In this document: positions 9,056-18,460 of the stretch, one piece after another
Position numbering within the stretch: position 1 is the stretch's first letter
How the letters are laid out: each line of letters begins with the position of its first letter
NCBI RefSeq assembly: GCF_029589435.1
Contig: NZ_JARRAG010000001.1
Span: 796,808-860,807, forward strand
Direction: 5' to 3'
DNA: 64,000 bases
Source of the DNA: Paludisphaera mucosa
Lineage (GTDB): Bacteria > Planctomycetota > Planctomycetia > Isosphaerales > Isosphaeraceae
Made by a program: the position numbers and the translations under genes
The notes under the pieces: model-generated
Seen by the model: only the letters and a program-made list of their open reading frames with translations
The model's database searches: none
Told to the model about the DNA's origin: nothing

Positions 9056-11824
9056 ATGTCCACCGGAGCCACGCCCGTCGCGCGGGTCGATGCCGTCTCC
9101 CACGCCTACGGCCGGTCGTCGCGCGCGCTCGACGACGTGACGGCCGAGTTCCCCTCGGGCTGCATGATCGGTTTGATCGGCCCCGACGGCGTCGGCAAGT
9201 CGACGTTGATGGGGCTGGTGGCCGGGTCGAAAAAGGTGCAGTCGGGCAAGGTGATGGTGCTAGGCGGCGACATCGCCGACCAGCGGCACCGCCGCGACGT
9301 CTGCACGCGGATCGCCTACATGCCGCAGGGGCTGGGCAAGAACCTGTACCCCGAGCTGAGCGTCTACGAGAACATCGACTTCTTCGCCCGCCTCTTCGGC
9401 CTCTCGACGGCCGAGCGTCGCGAGCGGATCCCCGCGCTCCTGGAGGCGACCGGCCTGGGCCCGTTCCCCCAGAGGCCGGCCGGCAAGCTCTCGGGCGGCA
9501 TGAAGCAGAAGGTGAGCCTCTGCGGGGCGCTCATCCACGACCCCGACCTGCTGATCCTGGACGAGCCGACGACCGGCGTCGACCCGCTCTCGCGCCGCCA
9601 GTTCTGGACCCTGATCGACACCATCCGCGCCACGCGTCCGGGCATGAGCGTGCTGGTCTCGACGGCCTACATGGACGAGGCCCAGCGGTTCGACTGGCTG
9701 ATGGCCATGGACGCCGGCCGCATCATGGCGACCGGCACCGTCGCCGAGATCCTGGAGCGCACGGGCGCCGACGACCTCGAAGCCGCGTTCGTCGCCCTGC
9801 TGCCCGAGGAGAAGCGCGGCGGCCGGACCAAGCTGACGATCCCGCCGCGAGTCGAATCCGAGGGCGGTCCGGCCATCGTCGCGAAGAACCTGACGAAGAA
9901 GTTCGGCGGCTTCACGGCCGTCGACGACGTCAGCTTCACCATCCCTCGGGGCGAGATCTTCGGCTTCCTCGGCTCCAACGGCTGCGGCAAGTCGACCACG
10001 ATGAAGATGCTCACCGGGCTGCTCCCCGCGACGTCGGGCGAGGCGCTCCTGTTCGGCAAGACCATCGACGCCGGCAGCGTCGAGGTCCGCAAGCGCGTCG
10101 GCTACATGTCGCAGGCGTTCTCGCTCTACGGCGAGCTGACCGTCTCGCAGAACCTCTGGCTGCACGCGCGGCTGTTCCACCTCCCGCCCGACCAGATGGG
10201 CCCTCGGATCGACTCCCTCGTCGATCGGTTCGGGCTGCGGCCCTATCTCGACGCCGCGTCGGAGCAGCTCCCGCTGGGCCTCCGCCAGCGGCTGTCGCTG
10301 GCCGTCGCGGTCATCCACCAGCCCGAGATCCTGATCCTCGACGAGCCGACCTCGGGCGTCGACCCGGTGGCGCGCGACGAGTTCTGGGAGCTGCTCATCG
10401 AACTCTCGCGGAACGAGTCGATCACCATCTTCATCACGACCCACTTCATGAACGAGGCCCTCCGGTGCGACCGGATCTCGCTCATGCACGCGGGCCGCGT
10501 GCTGGCCTGCGACGACCCCCGGACGCTCATCGCCGCCCGCAACGCCCCCGACCTGGAGACGGCCTTCATCGGCTACATCGAGGACGCCATCGGCGCGGGC
10601 TCCGAGGCCGGCAAGGACGAGAAGGCCCGCGAGGCGCTCACGAAGGCGCTCGCCTCCGACACGTCCGAAGGGCCCCACGCCGGGGCGGGCAACGAGTACC
10701 TCAGCCCGCGGCGGCTGCTCGCCTACAGCCGCCGCGAGACGCTGGAGATCCTCCGCGATCCCGTCCGGCTGGCCTTCGCGTTCGTCGGCTCGATCTTGCT
10801 GATGCTGGTCTTCGGCTACGGCATCACGACCGACGTCGAAAACATCCGCTACGCCGTCCTCGACGACGACCGCAGCCCGGCGAGCCGGGGGCTCGACGAG
10901 GCCTTCGACACCTCGCGATCCTTCTTGCGGAAGACGCCGGTCCAGTCGCCCGACTCGGCCGAGGAGCGGCTCAAGGCCGACGACGTGTCGATGGTGCTGG
11001 AGGTCATGCCCAACTTCGGCCGCAACTTGATCAAGGGCCAGTCGCCCGAGGCCCGCGCGACCATCGACGGTTCGAACCCGTTCCGCGCCGAGACGATCAA
11101 GCAGTACTCCGAGGCGACGCACCTGACCCACATGGAGGACGTCTACCGGACCGAGTACGCCGGCAAGACGATGGCCGTCTCGTCGACCATCCAGCCCCGG
11201 TTCCGCTACAACCCGTCGTTCGAGAGCGTCTACGCCATCGTCCCCAGCGTGCCGCCGATCTTGATGATCCTGATCCCGGCGATCCTGATGGCCGTCAGCG
11301 TGGCCCGCGAGAAGGAACTGGGGTCGATCGTCAACTTCTACGTCTCGCCGACGACCCGGCTCGACTTCCTGATCGGCAAGCAGTTGCCTTACCTGGCGAT
11401 CGGCATGATCAACTTCGTCCTGCTCACGCTGGTCGCCCTGTTCGTCTTCGGGGTGCCGATCAAGGGGAGCGGGATCACGCTGGCGCTCTGCGCCGTGCTT
11501 TACGTCGCGGCCACGACGACGCTCGGCCTGGTGATCTCGGGGATCACGTCGTCTCAGGTCGCCGCCGTCTTCGTCACCACGATCCTGACGATGGTCCCCA
11601 CGACCCAGTTCTCGGGCATGCTCCAGCCGGTCTCCACGCTGATCGGCGGGGCCCGGGTCGTGGGCTCGATCTGGCCGACCACGTATTACATGCACGCCAG
11701 CGTCGGGGCCTTCACCAAGGCCCTCGGCCCGCGGCTCTTGCTGAACGACGCGCTGGTGCTCGCGGCCTTCGTGCCGGCGCTGATGCTCCTGGCCGTCGCC
11801 GCGCTGCGGCCTCAGGAGGTCTAG
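9056..11824 (+). CDS. ABC transporter, two ATPase domains fused to an ABC-2 permease (RbbA/YhiH-like)
   Basis: 922 residues. The first ATPase domain has Walker A GPDGVGKST at 42-50, signature LSGGM and Walker B LLILDEP. The second has Walker A GSNGCGKST near 306, a degenerate signature (LPLGLRQ in place of LSGGQ) and Walker B ILILDEP. From about 540 an ABC-2 type permease follows, with one early membrane helix, a large extracytoplasmic loop and five C-terminal helices ending in ALRPQEV. Both ATPase halves in one chain plus a permease is the RbbA arrangement. The substrate is unknown; export of drugs or hydrophobic compounds is inferred from the family. Confidence 0.9.
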   Translation: MSTGATPVARVDAVSHAYGRSSRALDDVTAEFPSGCMIGLIGPDGVGKSTLMGLVAGSKKVQSGKVMVLGGDIADQRHRRDVCTRIAYMPQGLGKNLYPELSVYENIDFFARLFGLSTAERRERIPALLEATGLGPFPQRPAGKLSGGMKQKVSLCGALIHDPDLLILDEPTTGVDPLSRRQFWTLIDTIRATRPGMSVLVSTAYMDEAQRFDWLMAMDAGRIMATGTVAEILERTGADDLEAAFVALLPEEKRGGRTKLTIPPRVESEGGPAIVAKNLTKKFGGFTAVDDVSFTIPRGEIFGFLGSNGCGKSTTMKMLTGLLPATSGEALLFGKTIDAGSVEVRKRVGYMSQAFSLYGELTVSQNLWLHARLFHLPPDQMGPRIDSLVDRFGLRPYLDAASEQLPLGLRQRLSLAVAVIHQPEILILDEPTSGVDPVARDEFWELLIELSRNESITIFITTHFMNEALRCDRISLMHAGRVLACDDPRTLIAARNAPDLETAFIGYIEDAIGAGSEAGKDEKAREALTKALASDTSEGPHAGAGNEYLSPRRLLAYSRRETLEILRDPVRLAFAFVGSILLMLVFGYGITTDVENIRYAVLDDDRSPASRGLDEAFDTSRSFLRKTPVQSPDSAEERLKADDVSMVLEVMPNFGRNLIKGQSPEARATIDGSNPFRAETIKQYSEATHLTHMEDVYRTEYAGKTMAVSSTIQPRFRYNPSFESVYAIVPSVPPILMILIPAILMAVSVAREKELGSIVNFYVSPTTRLDFLIGKQLPYLAIGMINFVLLTLVALFVFGVPIKGSGITLALCAVLYVAATTTLGLVISGITSSQVAAVFVTTILTMVPTTQFSGMLQPVSTLIGGARVVGSIWPTTYYMHASVGAFTKALGPRLLLNDALVLAAFVPALMLLAVAALRPQEV

Positions 11825-11825
11825 G

Positions 11826-12320
11826 ATGCCGACCGACGACCGCCGGATGGGCCGCGGCCCGATGCGTTCCTGGCTGAAGCGGACCCTCGAATCCGGCCTG
11901 TTGGAGACCCTCCCGGCTTCCGAGGCGACCGGCGGTGGCGAGCCCCGGGCGTTCGCCCTCGATCTCATCGCGCGGCTGCGCGAGGCCGACGGCGGGATGC
12001 GGCCCGACGAGCCGCTCGCGATCGCCTACCACGACTTCCGACGCCGGGTGGAGGCCGAGCGCAAGGCGCGGCGGCTGGGCCTGCTCGGCCGGCCGACGCG
12101 TCGTCATCGGATCCCGGAGGCCTGGCCCGTCGAGCCGTCCCCGGCCTGGCCGCAGGAGGTCGCCGCGAAGAAGGCGGCGTCCGGCAAGTCCACCCTAAGC
12201 TCGTCGCAACCCTTCGTCGGCCGCTGGCTGACGCGAATCCGGTCGGCCCTCGCGGCTCGCGTGCAGGCGCGGCAGGTCGACGTCACGCACCCGCTCTGGG
12301 ATCGCTGGCTCGACGGCTAG
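11826..12320 (+). CDS. hypothetical protein inside the efflux operon
   Basis: 164 residues, starting 2 bases after the stop of the ABC fusion gene and ending 42 bases before the second permease, so it is co-transcribed with them. It is soluble and Arg/Ala-rich, with no signal peptide, membrane helix or known motif. Part of the sequence (AFALDLIARLREADGGM, then AIAYHDFRRRVEAERKARR) looks helical. No family is recognised. The E. coli counterpart cluster has no such gene, so it may be a lineage-specific accessory subunit. Confidence 0.6.
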   Translation: MPTDDRRMGRGPMRSWLKRTLESGLLETLPASEATGGGEPRAFALDLIARLREADGGMRPDEPLAIAYHDFRRRVEAERKARRLGLLGRPTRRHRIPEAWPVEPSPAWPQEVAAKKAASGKSTLSSSQPFVGRWLTRIRSALAARVQARQVDVTHPLWDRWLDG

Positions 12321-12361
12321 GCCACGAGAACGCCCGGTCTGAACCTCCCGAAGGCGGCATC

Positions 12362-13486
12362 ATGGAATCGCTCGGCAACATCTTCTGGCTCGGCATGAAG
12401 GAGCTGCGCAGCTTGCGCAGCGATAAGGTCCTCGTGATCTTCGTCGCCTATGCGTTCACGCTGGCGATCTACACGCAGGCGAAGGGGACCTCGTCGGAGG
12501 TCTACAACGCGTCGATCGGCTTCGTCGACGAGGATAATTCGACGCTCTCGAAGAAGCTGATCCAGGCGTTCTACCCGCCGCGCTTCAAGGCGCCCGTCGA
12601 GCTGAAGGCCGACGAGGTGGACGAGGCGCTCGACTCGGGGCGGCTGATGTTCGTGGTCGAGATCCCGCCGCGCTACGAGCTGAACCTCCGCGCCGGCCGG
12701 GAGGCCGAGGTGTCGGTGATCATCGACGCCACCGCCATGCTCCAGGCGAGCATCGGGGCCTCGTACATCCAGAACATCGTCACCGACCAGGTGAGCGAGT
12801 TCCTCTCCCGTTCCGACGCGACCTTCCAGTACCCCGCGCGGCTGGTCACGCGGAAGGAGTTCAACCCCAACGGCGAGACGTCGTGGTTCAACAGCATCGT
12901 CGCCATGATCAACCAGGTGACCCTGCTGACGACCGTGCTGACCGGCGCCGCGCTGATCCGCGAGCGCGAGCACGGCACGATCGAGCACCTATTGGTGATG
13001 CCGCTGACGGCGTTCGAGATCGCCGTCGCCAAGGTCTGGTCGAACGCCCTGGTCATCCTGTGCGCCGTGGGGGCGTCGCTGACGGTGATGGTGAGCTGGA
13101 TCTTGCAGGTGCCGATCGCGGGCTCGCCCTGGCTGTTCATGGCCGGCGTCGTGCTCTACCTGTTCTTCGCCACGGCCCTGGGGGTCTTCCTAGGGACGAT
13201 CGCGCGGACGATGGCGCAGTTCGCGCTTCTGATCATCCTGATCCTGATCGTGCTCCAGCTCCTCTCGGGCGGCCAGACGCCCGTCGAGAGCCAGCCCGCG
13301 TTCCTGCAGAAGCTGACCTTCTTCCTGCCGTCGCGGCACTTCGTCAGCTTCTCGCAGGCGATCATCTACCGGGGGGCCGGCTTCGGCGCGGTCTGGCCCA
13401 ATTTCCTGGTCGTGGCCCTGATCGGGGCCGGGTTCTTCGCGTTCGCGATGGGGCGGTTCCGGCAGTCGATCTCGCTCAGCCGCTGA
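12362..13486 (+). CDS. ABC-2 type permease (YhhJ-like)
   Basis: 374-residue membrane protein with one N-terminal helix (LVIFVAYAFTLAIYT), a large extracytoplasmic domain (about 50-185, with NASIGFVDEDNSTLSKK) and five clustered C-terminal helices. The sequence LLTTVLTGAALIREREHGTIEHLLVMPL is the diagnostic region of the YhhJ/ABC-2 export family. It supplies the second permease to the double-ATPase protein upstream. It overlaps the end of the convergent exporter ATPase gene by 11 bases, which leaves no room for a terminator between the two units. Confidence 0.9.
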   Translation: MESLGNIFWLGMKELRSLRSDKVLVIFVAYAFTLAIYTQAKGTSSEVYNASIGFVDEDNSTLSKKLIQAFYPPRFKAPVELKADEVDEALDSGRLMFVVEIPPRYELNLRAGREAEVSVIIDATAMLQASIGASYIQNIVTDQVSEFLSRSDATFQYPARLVTRKEFNPNGETSWFNSIVAMINQVTLLTTVLTGAALIREREHGTIEHLLVMPLTAFEIAVAKVWSNALVILCAVGASLTVMVSWILQVPIAGSPWLFMAGVVLYLFFATALGVFLGTIARTMAQFALLIILILIVLQLLSGGQTPVESQPAFLQKLTFFLPSRHFVSFSQAIIYRGAGFGAVWPNFLVVALIGAGFFAFAMGRFRQSISLSR

Positions 13487-14357
13487 CCTCGGCGGGCTCG
13501 GCCGCCGGCTCGGGCTCGGGAACCGGCGTCGCGGTCGATTCGATGTACGCGCCGAGGATCTCGTCGATGGGGCCGTCGGCCACGAGGCGGCCCTTGTGCA
13601 TCCAGAGGCCGCGGTCGCAGAGCTCGCGGAGCGATCCCAGCTCGTGCGAGACCAGGATCACGGCGTGCGAGCGGTCCATCAGCCCGCGGATCCGCTCCTT
13701 CGCCTTCTCGCGGAAGGCGGCGTCGCCCACGCCCAGCGACTCGTCGACGAGCAGGATCTCGGGGTCGATCTCGGTGGCCACGCCGAACGCCAGCCGCGCG
13801 AACATGCCGCTGGAATAGTATTTCAGCGGCAGGTCGGCGAAGTCGCGGAGCCCGGTGAACTCGTGGATGCCGTCGACCTTCGCAAGCATCTGCTTTCGCG
13901 TGAATCCCAGCATGGCCCCGTTGAGCAGGATGTTGTCGAACCCCGACAGCTCGGGGTTGAACCCCGCGCCCATCTCGATCAGGGGGGCGACCATGCCGCG
14001 GACCTCGACGGTCCCGGTGGAAGGCGGGTAGATCTTCGCCAGCAGCCGCAGCAGGGTGCTCTTGCCCGCGCCGTTGGAGCCGACGATGCCGATCCGCTCG
14101 CCGTGGCGGATCCGCAGGTCGATGTCGCGCAGGGCCCAGAACTCGGAGTTGGGCACCGGGCGGTCGCGGCGGAGGACCAGCTCCAGGACCGCCCGCTTGA
14201 GCGTGTACATCTTGTCGGAATAGTTGACGAACCGGAGCGAGACGCCGCGCAGCTCGATCAGGGGGTCGACGCCCTTCGCCCGGTCCTTCCGAACACCGCG
14301 GCTCCGGCCCTCAGAGTCGGAAAACCATCTTGTCTTCGTTGGACTTGAACGTGGCAT
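13476..14357 (-). CDS. polysaccharide/O-antigen-type ABC exporter ATPase (Wzt/TagH-like)
   Basis: 293 residues with Walker A GSNGAGKST at 93-101, signature YYSSGM and Walker B ILLVDESLGVGD, the latter typical of polysaccharide exporters. The segment before Walker A (LKRAVLELVLRR, FWALRDIDL) is also characteristic. The C-terminus stops shortly after the ATPase domain in a Pro/Glu-rich tail, so there is no carbohydrate-binding domain as in long Wzt proteins. The start overlaps the end of the permease gene by 47 bases; a slightly later non-ATG start is possible. It forms the exporter with the permease just upstream. Confidence 0.9.
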   Translation of the reverse strand: MPRSSPTKTRWFSDSEGRSRGVRKDRAKGVDPLIELRGVSLRFVNYSDKMYTLKRAVLELVLRRDRPVPNSEFWALRDIDLRIRHGERIGIVGSNGAGKSTLLRLLAKIYPPSTGTVEVRGMVAPLIEMGAGFNPELSGFDNILLNGAMLGFTRKQMLAKVDGIHEFTGLRDFADLPLKYYSSGMFARLAFGVATEIDPEILLVDESLGVGDAAFREKAKERIRGLMDRSHAVILVSHELGSLRELCDRGLWMHKGRLVADGPIDEILGAYIESTATPVPEPEPAAEPAEVSG

Positions 14358-15183
14358 AACCGATCCCCAGACTGGCGGTCGCCAGCGCGGCGGCGATCAG
14401 CACGATGCTGAGCTGCGGCCAGCGCCCGTCGCACAGGACGTTATGGAATATCTCGATGAAATAGAAGGCGGGGTTGAGCCAGAACCGCCACCGCTGCGGC
14501 TCCTCGAACTGCGTGACCGGGTAGATGATCGGGGTGGCGAAGTACCAGGCCTGGATGAACACCCCGACCAGGTGCCCGCAGTCGCGGAAGAACGTGTTGG
14601 CGCAGGCGACGAGCAGGCTCAGGCCGAGCGTGAACGCGAAGAACAGGCCGATCGCCGCCGGCAGGAAGAGCATCGCCGTCGACGGCCGCGCCCCCAGGGG
14701 CACCAGCAGGATGAAGAGCGCCGCCAGCGAGAGCACCCCCGTCACCAGGTTGATCAGCACCCGGACCAGCGGGAAGACCAGCTTGGGGACGTAGATCTTC
14801 CGGATCAACGGCTCGTTCTGGATGATGCAGACGGCCGACTCGGTGATCGCCCCGGCCATGAAGGTCCAGGGGACCATCCCCGCCAGCAGGAACAGCGTGT
14901 AGCTGCCGTTCTCGGTCGGGATCCGCATCAACTGCGAGAAGACCACCGACAGGACGAGCATCATCAGGAGCGGGTTGATCAGCGTCCAGAGGAAGCCCAT
15001 GAACGAGCGCTGATAGCGGACGCGAAGCTCCTGCACGACCATGTTCTGGACGACCGGCCAGAAGCGGATCAGCTCGACCCGGTCGCCCTCCAGGCGGCGG
15101 CGCCAGACCTCGGACGGGCGTACGGACGGCGGCGCGGGGAAGCTCGCCGCGGCCTCGGTCGTCGTTTCGTTGCAGACGTCCAT
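14311..15183 (-). CDS. polysaccharide/O-antigen-type ABC exporter permease (Wzm/TagG-like)
   Basis: 290 residues when started at the ATG at 15183; the open frame runs to 15276 but adds a hydrophilic Arg/Gly-rich segment not expected in the family. An amphipathic N-terminal segment (VVQNMVVQELRVRYQRSFMGFLW) leads into six membrane helices, the standard ABC-2 polysaccharide permease layout. No glycosyltransferases flank the pair in this window, so the exported glycan cannot be named. Confidence 0.9.
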   Translation of the reverse strand: MDVCNETTTEAAASFPAPPSVRPSEVWRRRLEGDRVELIRFWPVVQNMVVQELRVRYQRSFMGFLWTLINPLLMMLVLSVVFSQLMRIPTENGSYTLFLLAGMVPWTFMAGAITESAVCIIQNEPLIRKIYVPKLVFPLVRVLINLVTGVLSLAALFILLVPLGARPSTAMLFLPAAIGLFFAFTLGLSLLVACANTFFRDCGHLVGVFIQAWYFATPIIYPVTQFEEPQRWRFWLNPAFYFIEIFHNVLCDGRWPQLSIVLIAAALATASLGIGYATFKSNEDKMVFRL

Positions 15184-15310
15184 GTTCACGGAGCACGCGT
15201 CTCCCTGGGCCGGGCGGCGACGAAATCCGTTCGTCCCGGGGCCCGACCGGCCGGATCTTACGAGGAAGCCCGCCATCGCGGAAGGTCAACCGTCCGCCGC
15301 GGGGCGATCG

Positions 15311-17182
15311 TCAGTCGCTGTCGTCGCGGGGCGTCACGGCCCGGACCCCGACGCGGGCGGCCAGGCGGATCTTCTCGCGGTTCGAGAGGTCGCCGATGTA
15401 CTTGGTGCGCAGGGCGTTGAGCCAGCGGATCTCTCGGCCGTCGTAGCTGACGATCACGTGCGTCAGGATCGGCCCGGCCAGGCCGAACGAGCGCTGGAGG
15501 CCGGGGACGACGTCGGCGTTGGAGGCGATCTGATTGTATCCCACCCCCAGGCCGGCCGCGAATGCCGCGTAATCGACCCGCGCGATCTCGGTCGCCGTGG
15601 TGCGGCGGAAGACCGGTTCCTGCAGCATCTGCATGTAGTGATACGCGCCGTCGTCGAAGACGAAGAACTTCACCGGCAGGCCCAGCCGGGCGGCCGTGGA
15701 CATTTCCATCGCCGACATCAGGAAGCAGCCGTCGCCCGTCACGCAGACGACCCGCCGGTCGGGCCGGACGCGCTGGGCGCCGATCGCGGCCGGGATCGCC
15801 CAGCCCATGCTCTGGTTGTCGCTGGGCGTGAAGTAGCGCCGCGTCCCCTGGACCTCGATCGTCTCGGAGGCCCAGTGCGTCGACGCGGTCACGTCGACGA
15901 AGATCAGCTCCTCGGGCCCCAGCGAGCAGCGGAGCTGGCTCAGGAAGAACATGGGGTCGACGCATTGCGTGACCTGCTGGGTGCGGGCGATGCAGCGGTC
16001 GACCTGTCGGTGCCGGTCGATCCGCGACCAGAGCCCGGGGTCGGCCGGCCGGCGGAGCGTCGCGGCGTCGCCGAGAAGGCGGTCGAGGAAGACGCGGGAG
16101 TCCGAGACCAGGCTGTGGCTCGTCGGGACGTTCTTCCCCATGTTGTTGGGATTCACGTCGACGTGGACGACCTCGATGTCGGGGATCGCGTAGTTGGCCG
16201 TCGAGACCTCGCTGTACCGCACGCCGACGGCGAGCACGACGTCGACGTCCTTGAACGCCTTCTCGGCCGCGCGGGTGCCTTGCTTGCCGTAGCCCCAGCC
16301 GACGGCCAAGGGGTGGGCGTCGGCGATCACGCCCTTGCCGCTGACGGACGTCGCCACCGGGGCCTGCAGCATCTCGGCAACGGCCGTCAGCGCCGGCCCG
16401 GCCTCGACGCAGCCCAGGCCGGCGTAGATGCCGATCCGCTTCCGCTTGTCCTGCAAATGGCAGACGACCCGCTGATAGGCCGTCTCGTCGAAAGGGACGG
16501 GCATCGGCGGCGGCGGGGCCTGGTCGTAATCCCAGACGTCCGCGAAGAACGGGTAAGGGATCACCACGCCCACCGGCCCCGGCTCGCCCGCCTGCGCCAG
16601 GCGGAAGGCGTGGAAGAGGGTGCCGGGGATCTCGGCCTGGTGGCGGACCACGAACAGGGCCTTCACGACGGGGCGAAGCAGGGCCTCGTTCATCAGCCCG
16701 TGGACCTGGCCGACGGGGGCGTTCGCCGAGCGGTCGATGTCGGTGACGACCGCCACGACGGGGATGCCGTCGTAGAGGGCCTCGCCGAGCCCCGTCAGGC
16801 AGTTGGTGAGCCCCGGCCCGGGGACGACCGAGAAGACGCCGGGCCGGCCCGTGGCGCGGGCGGAGGCGTCGGCCATGATGCTGGCGGAGAACTCGTGGGC
16901 GACGAGCATGTAGGGGACTTCGTACGCCTTGAAGGCGTCCCACAGCTCGTTGTTCTGGGCGCCGGGGATCCCGAAGACGCAGGGGGTCCCTTCGCAGCGG
17001 ATGGCGGCCGCGGCGGCCTGCGCGCCGGTCATCCGGCCCCGGACGCCGTCGCGATGGGCGTAGCGGCCCAACTCGACGCGACCGCCCGCCTCGGCGTCGG
17101 GCGTCTGGACCGCGACGGCGACCGCCCCCGCCGCGGCGGCCGCGGTCTCCATCGCCTGGCGACGGTTGAGCTTCGGCGTCAT
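15311..17182 (-). CDS. Tat-exported thiamine-pyrophosphate enzyme (acetolactate-synthase-like)
   Basis: 623 residues. Starting at the ATG at 17182, the N-terminus has a twin-arginine signal (LNRRQAMETAAAAAGAVAVAV). It then has the three domains of the TPP-dependent decarboxylase superfamily: N-terminal PYR domain with the cofactor-activating Glu near residue 97 (VAHEFSAS) and GPGLTN, a central nucleotide-like domain, and a C-terminal PP domain with GDGCFLMSAMEM from about 483. The usual Asn-Asn closing the GDG motif is replaced by Asp-Asp (FVFDDGAY). The superfamily is normally cytoplasmic; the Tat signal implies a folded, cofactor-loaded enzyme in the periplasm. The substrate is unknown. Confidence 0.82.
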   Translation of the reverse strand: MTPKLNRRQAMETAAAAAGAVAVAVQTPDAEAGGRVELGRYAHRDGVRGRMTGAQAAAAAIRCEGTPCVFGIPGAQNNELWDAFKAYEVPYMLVAHEFSASIMADASARATGRPGVFSVVPGPGLTNCLTGLGEALYDGIPVVAVVTDIDRSANAPVGQVHGLMNEALLRPVVKALFVVRHQAEIPGTLFHAFRLAQAGEPGPVGVVIPYPFFADVWDYDQAPPPPMPVPFDETAYQRVVCHLQDKRKRIGIYAGLGCVEAGPALTAVAEMLQAPVATSVSGKGVIADAHPLAVGWGYGKQGTRAAEKAFKDVDVVLAVGVRYSEVSTANYAIPDIEVVHVDVNPNNMGKNVPTSHSLVSDSRVFLDRLLGDAATLRRPADPGLWSRIDRHRQVDRCIARTQQVTQCVDPMFFLSQLRCSLGPEELIFVDVTASTHWASETIEVQGTRRYFTPSDNQSMGWAIPAAIGAQRVRPDRRVVCVTGDGCFLMSAMEMSTAARLGLPVKFFVFDDGAYHYMQMLQEPVFRRTTATEIARVDYAAFAAGLGVGYNQIASNADVVPGLQRSFGLAGPILTHVIVSYDGREIRWLNALRTKYIGDLSNREKIRLAARVGVRAVTPRDDSD

Positions 17183-17362
17183 GATCCGACTCCCTTCGGA
17201 AGAACCCCCGGGCCGAGGCGCGGCCCGGTCCCCGGGACGGCCGCCTCGCGCATTCCTGCGAGGTCTGTATCGGCCCGACCGCCCCGCCGGCTCGTCCGAC
17301 ATCGGACGCACGCCGCTCGGGTTTGGACGTCTCTCGCTCAGGACCCGCACGACCGCCCCAGC

Positions 17363-18160
17363 TTACCGGGGTCGCGGGCGGACGAACGGGGCGAGGACCT
17401 CAGGCCGGTAGAGCGAGCGGTCGTCGCGGATCCGCCTGATGCATTCGAGGACGATCGGCCCGCGGTAGTCGATCGCGTCGAGCGCGGCGATCCACGAAGG
17501 CCAGTCGATGGTCCCGTGGCCCGGGGGCAGGTGGTGGTCGTGGCGGCCGTCGTTGTCGTGGACGTGGGTGGTCGCCAGCAGGCCGCCGGCGGCGAGCGTC
17601 TCGGCCGCGGCCTCGGCCGAGATGTGGGCGTGGGCGACGTCGAGCGTCAGCCGAAGCTCGGGCCGGTCCAGCTCGCGGATCAGGTCGGCGAGGTCGCCCA
17701 TGCGGCTGCCGGGGTGGACGCCCGGCGGCATGTTCTCGACCGCGACGACGATCCCCGCGCCTTCGGCGTGGTCGGCGAGCGTGAGCAGGCCGCGGGCCAG
17801 GGCGTCGCGGCGGGCCTCGCGGTCGTCGGGGTCGGAGAGGCCGCCGGGGTGGACCACGAGCGTCCGGCCGCCGGCCGCCTCCAGCCAGTCGACGCAGCGC
17901 CGGAGGTCGTCGACCGAGGCCTCGTGCGACGCGGGATCGGTCGAGCCCAGGTCGACGCGGGGGGCCCGGATGGATTCGCCGCCCCAGCAGCCGTGGGCGC
18001 TGTGGATCGCCAGGCCGCGGTCGGCGACCCGGCGTCGCAAGGGCAGGGGATCGGGCTCGTCCCGCCAGAGCGGGAGGATCTCCAGGACCTCCGCGCCGAT
18101 CCAATCGGCAAGGTCCAGCTCGGCGTCGAGGGGGGCCCTCGGGAAGCCGTAGACGATCAT
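17363..18160 (-). CDS. sugar phosphate isomerase/epimerase (AP endonuclease family 2 TIM barrel)
   Basis: 265 residues. Motifs of the xylose-isomerase-like TIM barrel are visible: LVVHPGG, VAVENMPPG, LTLDVAHAH, THVHDNDGRHDHHLPPGHGTIDW and a final GPIVLECI. These supply the His, Glu and Asp residues that bind the divalent metal. The start at 18160 begins directly at the first barrel strand (MIVYGF); a GTG at 18184 is an alternative. The substrate cannot be deduced. It is divergent from the FabZ-like gene and lies 180 bases upstream of the TPP enzyme on the same strand. Confidence 0.83.
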   Translation of the reverse strand: MIVYGFPRAPLDAELDLADWIGAEVLEILPLWRDEPDPLPLRRRVADRGLAIHSAHGCWGGESIRAPRVDLGSTDPASHEASVDDLRRCVDWLEAAGGRTLVVHPGGLSDPDDREARRDALARGLLTLADHAEGAGIVVAVENMPPGVHPGSRMGDLADLIRELDRPELRLTLDVAHAHISAEAAAETLAAGGLLATTHVHDNDGRHDHHLPPGHGTIDWPSWIAALDAIDYRGPIVLECIRRIRDDRSLYRPEVLAPFVRPRPR

Positions 18161-18460
18161 CGTCCCCAGCACGCGCTCGGCCACGTCCGCCGCCCTTCGC
18201 CCTGGCCCCGGCCGAGCCCCGCGAGGCGTCTCGGGGGGCCGGTGATACCTCTTGTCGAACCGTCCCTCGCGAGTCATGATAGCAGCGAAACGCCTCCGGG
18301 CCATCGCTGCGCTCCTCGCTGACGACGCCGAAGGGGGCTGGAGGGGCCTGCGAGGCGCCCGGCGACGGCCGACGAGCCCGGCGAGCCCGCACGGGACGCC
18401 CGCCGCGCCCCGGGGTCGCCGCCGCCTCGCGTATGAGTCAGAGAGAAAGGACTGCCGCGC
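18161..18460. other. divergent promoter region
   Basis: 300 bases between two divergent starts. A weak TTGTCG-17-CATGAT pair at 18252-18280 on the + strand is the best promoter-like match for the FabZ-like gene. No coding frame is convincing. Confidence 0.25.

Noticed and set aside
9260-11968. 902-codon open frame on the minus strand opposite the double-ATPase gene
   Set aside because: Composition is antisense-like (Arg/Asp/Val/Gly runs) and the + strand carries clear Walker motifs.
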